In this document: one piece after another, positions 63,049 to 64,000 of the stretch | Layout: each line of letters starts with the position of its first letter | How positions within the stretch are numbered: the first letter of the stretch is position 1 | Assembly: GCF_014647795.1 (NCBI RefSeq) | Contig: NZ_BMPW01000004.1 | Coordinates: 1 to 64,000, forward strand | Length of the DNA: 64,000 nt | Reading direction: 5' to 3' | From: Actinoplanes campanulatus | GTDB taxonomy: Bacteria > Actinomycetota > Actinomycetes > Mycobacteriales > Micromonosporaceae | Position numbers and translations under genes: made by a program | Notes under the pieces: model-generated | Database searches by the model: none | Told to the model about the DNA's origin: nothing | What the model saw: the letters and a program-made list of their open reading frames with translations, nothing else

Positions 63049-63639
63049 TCAGGGAGTTTCGTCGGGTCCATGCCCGACCGCTGGAGCCGGTCCGAGCAGC
63101 AGGAAAGAGTCGCTGCGAATCTTCCAGACGAGACGGGCCGATGATCCGGCAAGTACTGCGCCTATCAGCCATGCCGTCCACAATATCACCGCCGTGACGG
63201 ACAATTTTTGGCTCGCCAGATAAGGAAATGATCCCAGCAGCGCCAGTATGCTGATCCCTGGAAACGAAATCAGCTGTGGATCAAGGCCGCGATACTGTTT
63301 CGGGCTGGAACGATGCGATCGGATCCATTGTTCCCAACCAAGTCCACCTGATACGCGAGGGCTCAACTGGGTGCGGATGTAGGTGCCGATGCTGAGGCAC
63401 GCATAGCTGTGCGCGACGGCACGTCCAGCGAGCATGTAGGTGATCAGGGGAAGGACCAGGAGCACGGCAGCCCGCCCGGTCCCTGAGAGCGCGAGGCTGA
63501 ACAGCGCCCCTGCCGCGGTGAGTTGTATCGACAGGAGGCCCTGTGCGCTTGCCTGTCGAGCGATGATCTCTGCCCGCAGAGCATTAAACTCGGCCAGAAC
63601 TACATCTTTTTCTGGAACGGCATTCTCGATCAATTCCAC
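63049..63639 (-). CDS. Membrane protein of unknown function
   Basis: This 196-residue protein has four hydrophobic segments in two pairs: SIQLTAAGALFSLALSG with AAVLLVLPLITYMLAGRAV near 40-75, and ISILALLGSFPYL with LSVTAVILWTAWLIGAVLAG near 130-165. The N-terminal 30 residues are an acidic amphipathic helix (EKDVVLAEFNALRAEIIARQ). Base composition is noticeably less GC-rich than the neighbourhood, suggesting transfer. I do not recognise a family. GTG 63639 is the first in-frame start; the ribosome site is weak, and TTG 63633 is an alternative. Confidence 0.7.
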   Translation of the reverse strand: MELIENAVPEKDVVLAEFNALRAEIIARQASAQGLLSIQLTAAGALFSLALSGTGRAAVLLVLPLITYMLAGRAVAHSYACLSIGTYIRTQLSPRVSGGLGWEQWIRSHRSSPKQYRGLDPQLISFPGISILALLGSFPYLASQKLSVTAVILWTAWLIGAVLAGSSARLVWKIRSDSFLLLGPAPAVGHGPDETP

Positions 63640-63747
63640 TCCATTCGAAGGATTGGTTACATGCGCTGCCGACTCCCATAATGCATTAGGCGGGCAATGC
63701 TGTTACCTCGGAGGCGTATTCGCACAAAAACACTCATTTCACTTCAC

Positions 63748-64000
63748 TCAGTCGGAGATGATAAAGTCGCGAGTAACAATCTTGGATCGGATAAGGCAGT
63801 CGAAGCCGTCACTTTCATAGCCGCGGAGTAGGCACTCCTGGTGACGTCGCGGGCTGGTCCACCGTGACGCCGGAGCAGGGCCGGAGGTTGACCGACGAGC
63901 TGCGTGCTCAAGGGGTTGTGTGTCTTGGCGATCCACGTCGAGGATCTCCCGCGGGGGGTTGACCCGCGAGAGCCCACCAAGATGGTCCAGGACGTGCAGG
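63748..64000 (-). CDS. Partial ORF entering from the right edge, unrecognised
   Basis: A minus-strand frame is open from the window edge to a stop at 63748 and ends HQECLLRGYESDGFDCLIRS then KIVTRDFIISD, which looks like a genuine protein C-terminus. The upstream part (PPREILDVDRQDTQPLEHAA) matches nothing I know. The start lies outside the window. A plus-strand reading over the same bases (VTPEQGRRLTDELRAQGVV) competes. Confidence 0.3.
   Translation of the reverse strand, partial: LHVLDHLGGLSRVNPPREILDVDRQDTQPLEHAARRSTSGPAPASRWTSPRRHQECLLRGYESDGFDCLIRSKIVTRDFIISD

Overview
The window is high-GC actinobacterial DNA. GTG and TTG starts are frequent, ATGA overlaps are common, iron boxes are of the IdeR/DmdR type, and there are many universal stress proteins and a DevR/DosR-type regulator. 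This best fits Micromonosporaceae (Actinoplanes-like). That placement is inference; no rRNA or tRNA gene was seen to anchor it.

Left part (1-22 kb) is an accessory region in three layers. (a) A DosR/DevR-like stress layer holds a LuxR-type response regulator (2237-2878), three universal stress protein genes, a DoxX-family membrane protein and an Acg-like nitroreductase, with GGGAC/CGGCC-type boxes near several of them. (b) A sulfane-sulfur operon (4.2-9.8 kb) has a CsoR/CstR-type repressor, four ATACCCC-GGGGTAT operators, three small rhodaneses, two metallo-beta-lactamase/rhodanese fusions and a TauE/SafE exporter. It is bracketed by a Tn3-transposase scrap on the left and a broken lgt joined to a Tn3-type resolvase on the right. 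(c) Decayed mobile DNA includes a TnpB remnant, an IS982-like remnant and two copies of a ~100-bp IS end flanking a secreted protein and a secreted tandem ferritin-like protein.

Middle part (23.3-55.7 kb) is an iron-regulated siderophore locus with four iron boxes. It encodes a GNAT N-hydroxy-diamine acyltransferase, an ornithine-type N-monooxygenase, a stand-alone aryl-type carrier protein, MbtH, a siderophore-interacting reductase, an EntS-like exporter, a ~6,860-residue NRPS with thioesterase, a second NRPS, two FecB/FepB-like binding proteins and two FecCD permeases. Its striking feature is a split adenylation domain. The large NRPS begins in the middle of an A domain (motifs A6 onward), while the downstream NRPS consists of an EntF-like C domain plus only the front of an A domain (through the A5 motif). 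The two halves complement each other, so the locus looks like a circularly permuted assembly line. Read in biosynthetic order it is: carrier-bound starter, C-A(split)-T, C-A(Ser)-T, three C-A-T-E modules with near-identical specificity pockets (predicted N-acyl-N-hydroxy-ornithine), C-A-T, TE. This predicts an iron chelator with three hydroxamates.

Right part (55.7-64 kb) holds an HxlR regulator divergent from an aldo/keto reductase, a LacI regulator divergent from a family-4 glycosyltransferase, an OmpR/HK two-component pair, a SMI1/KNR4-like gene broken by one in-frame stop, other gene debris and an unrecognised membrane protein. Between the siderophore reductase and the exporter lies a ~1-kb non-coding tract of 48-bp palindromes and GC-rich tandem repeats.
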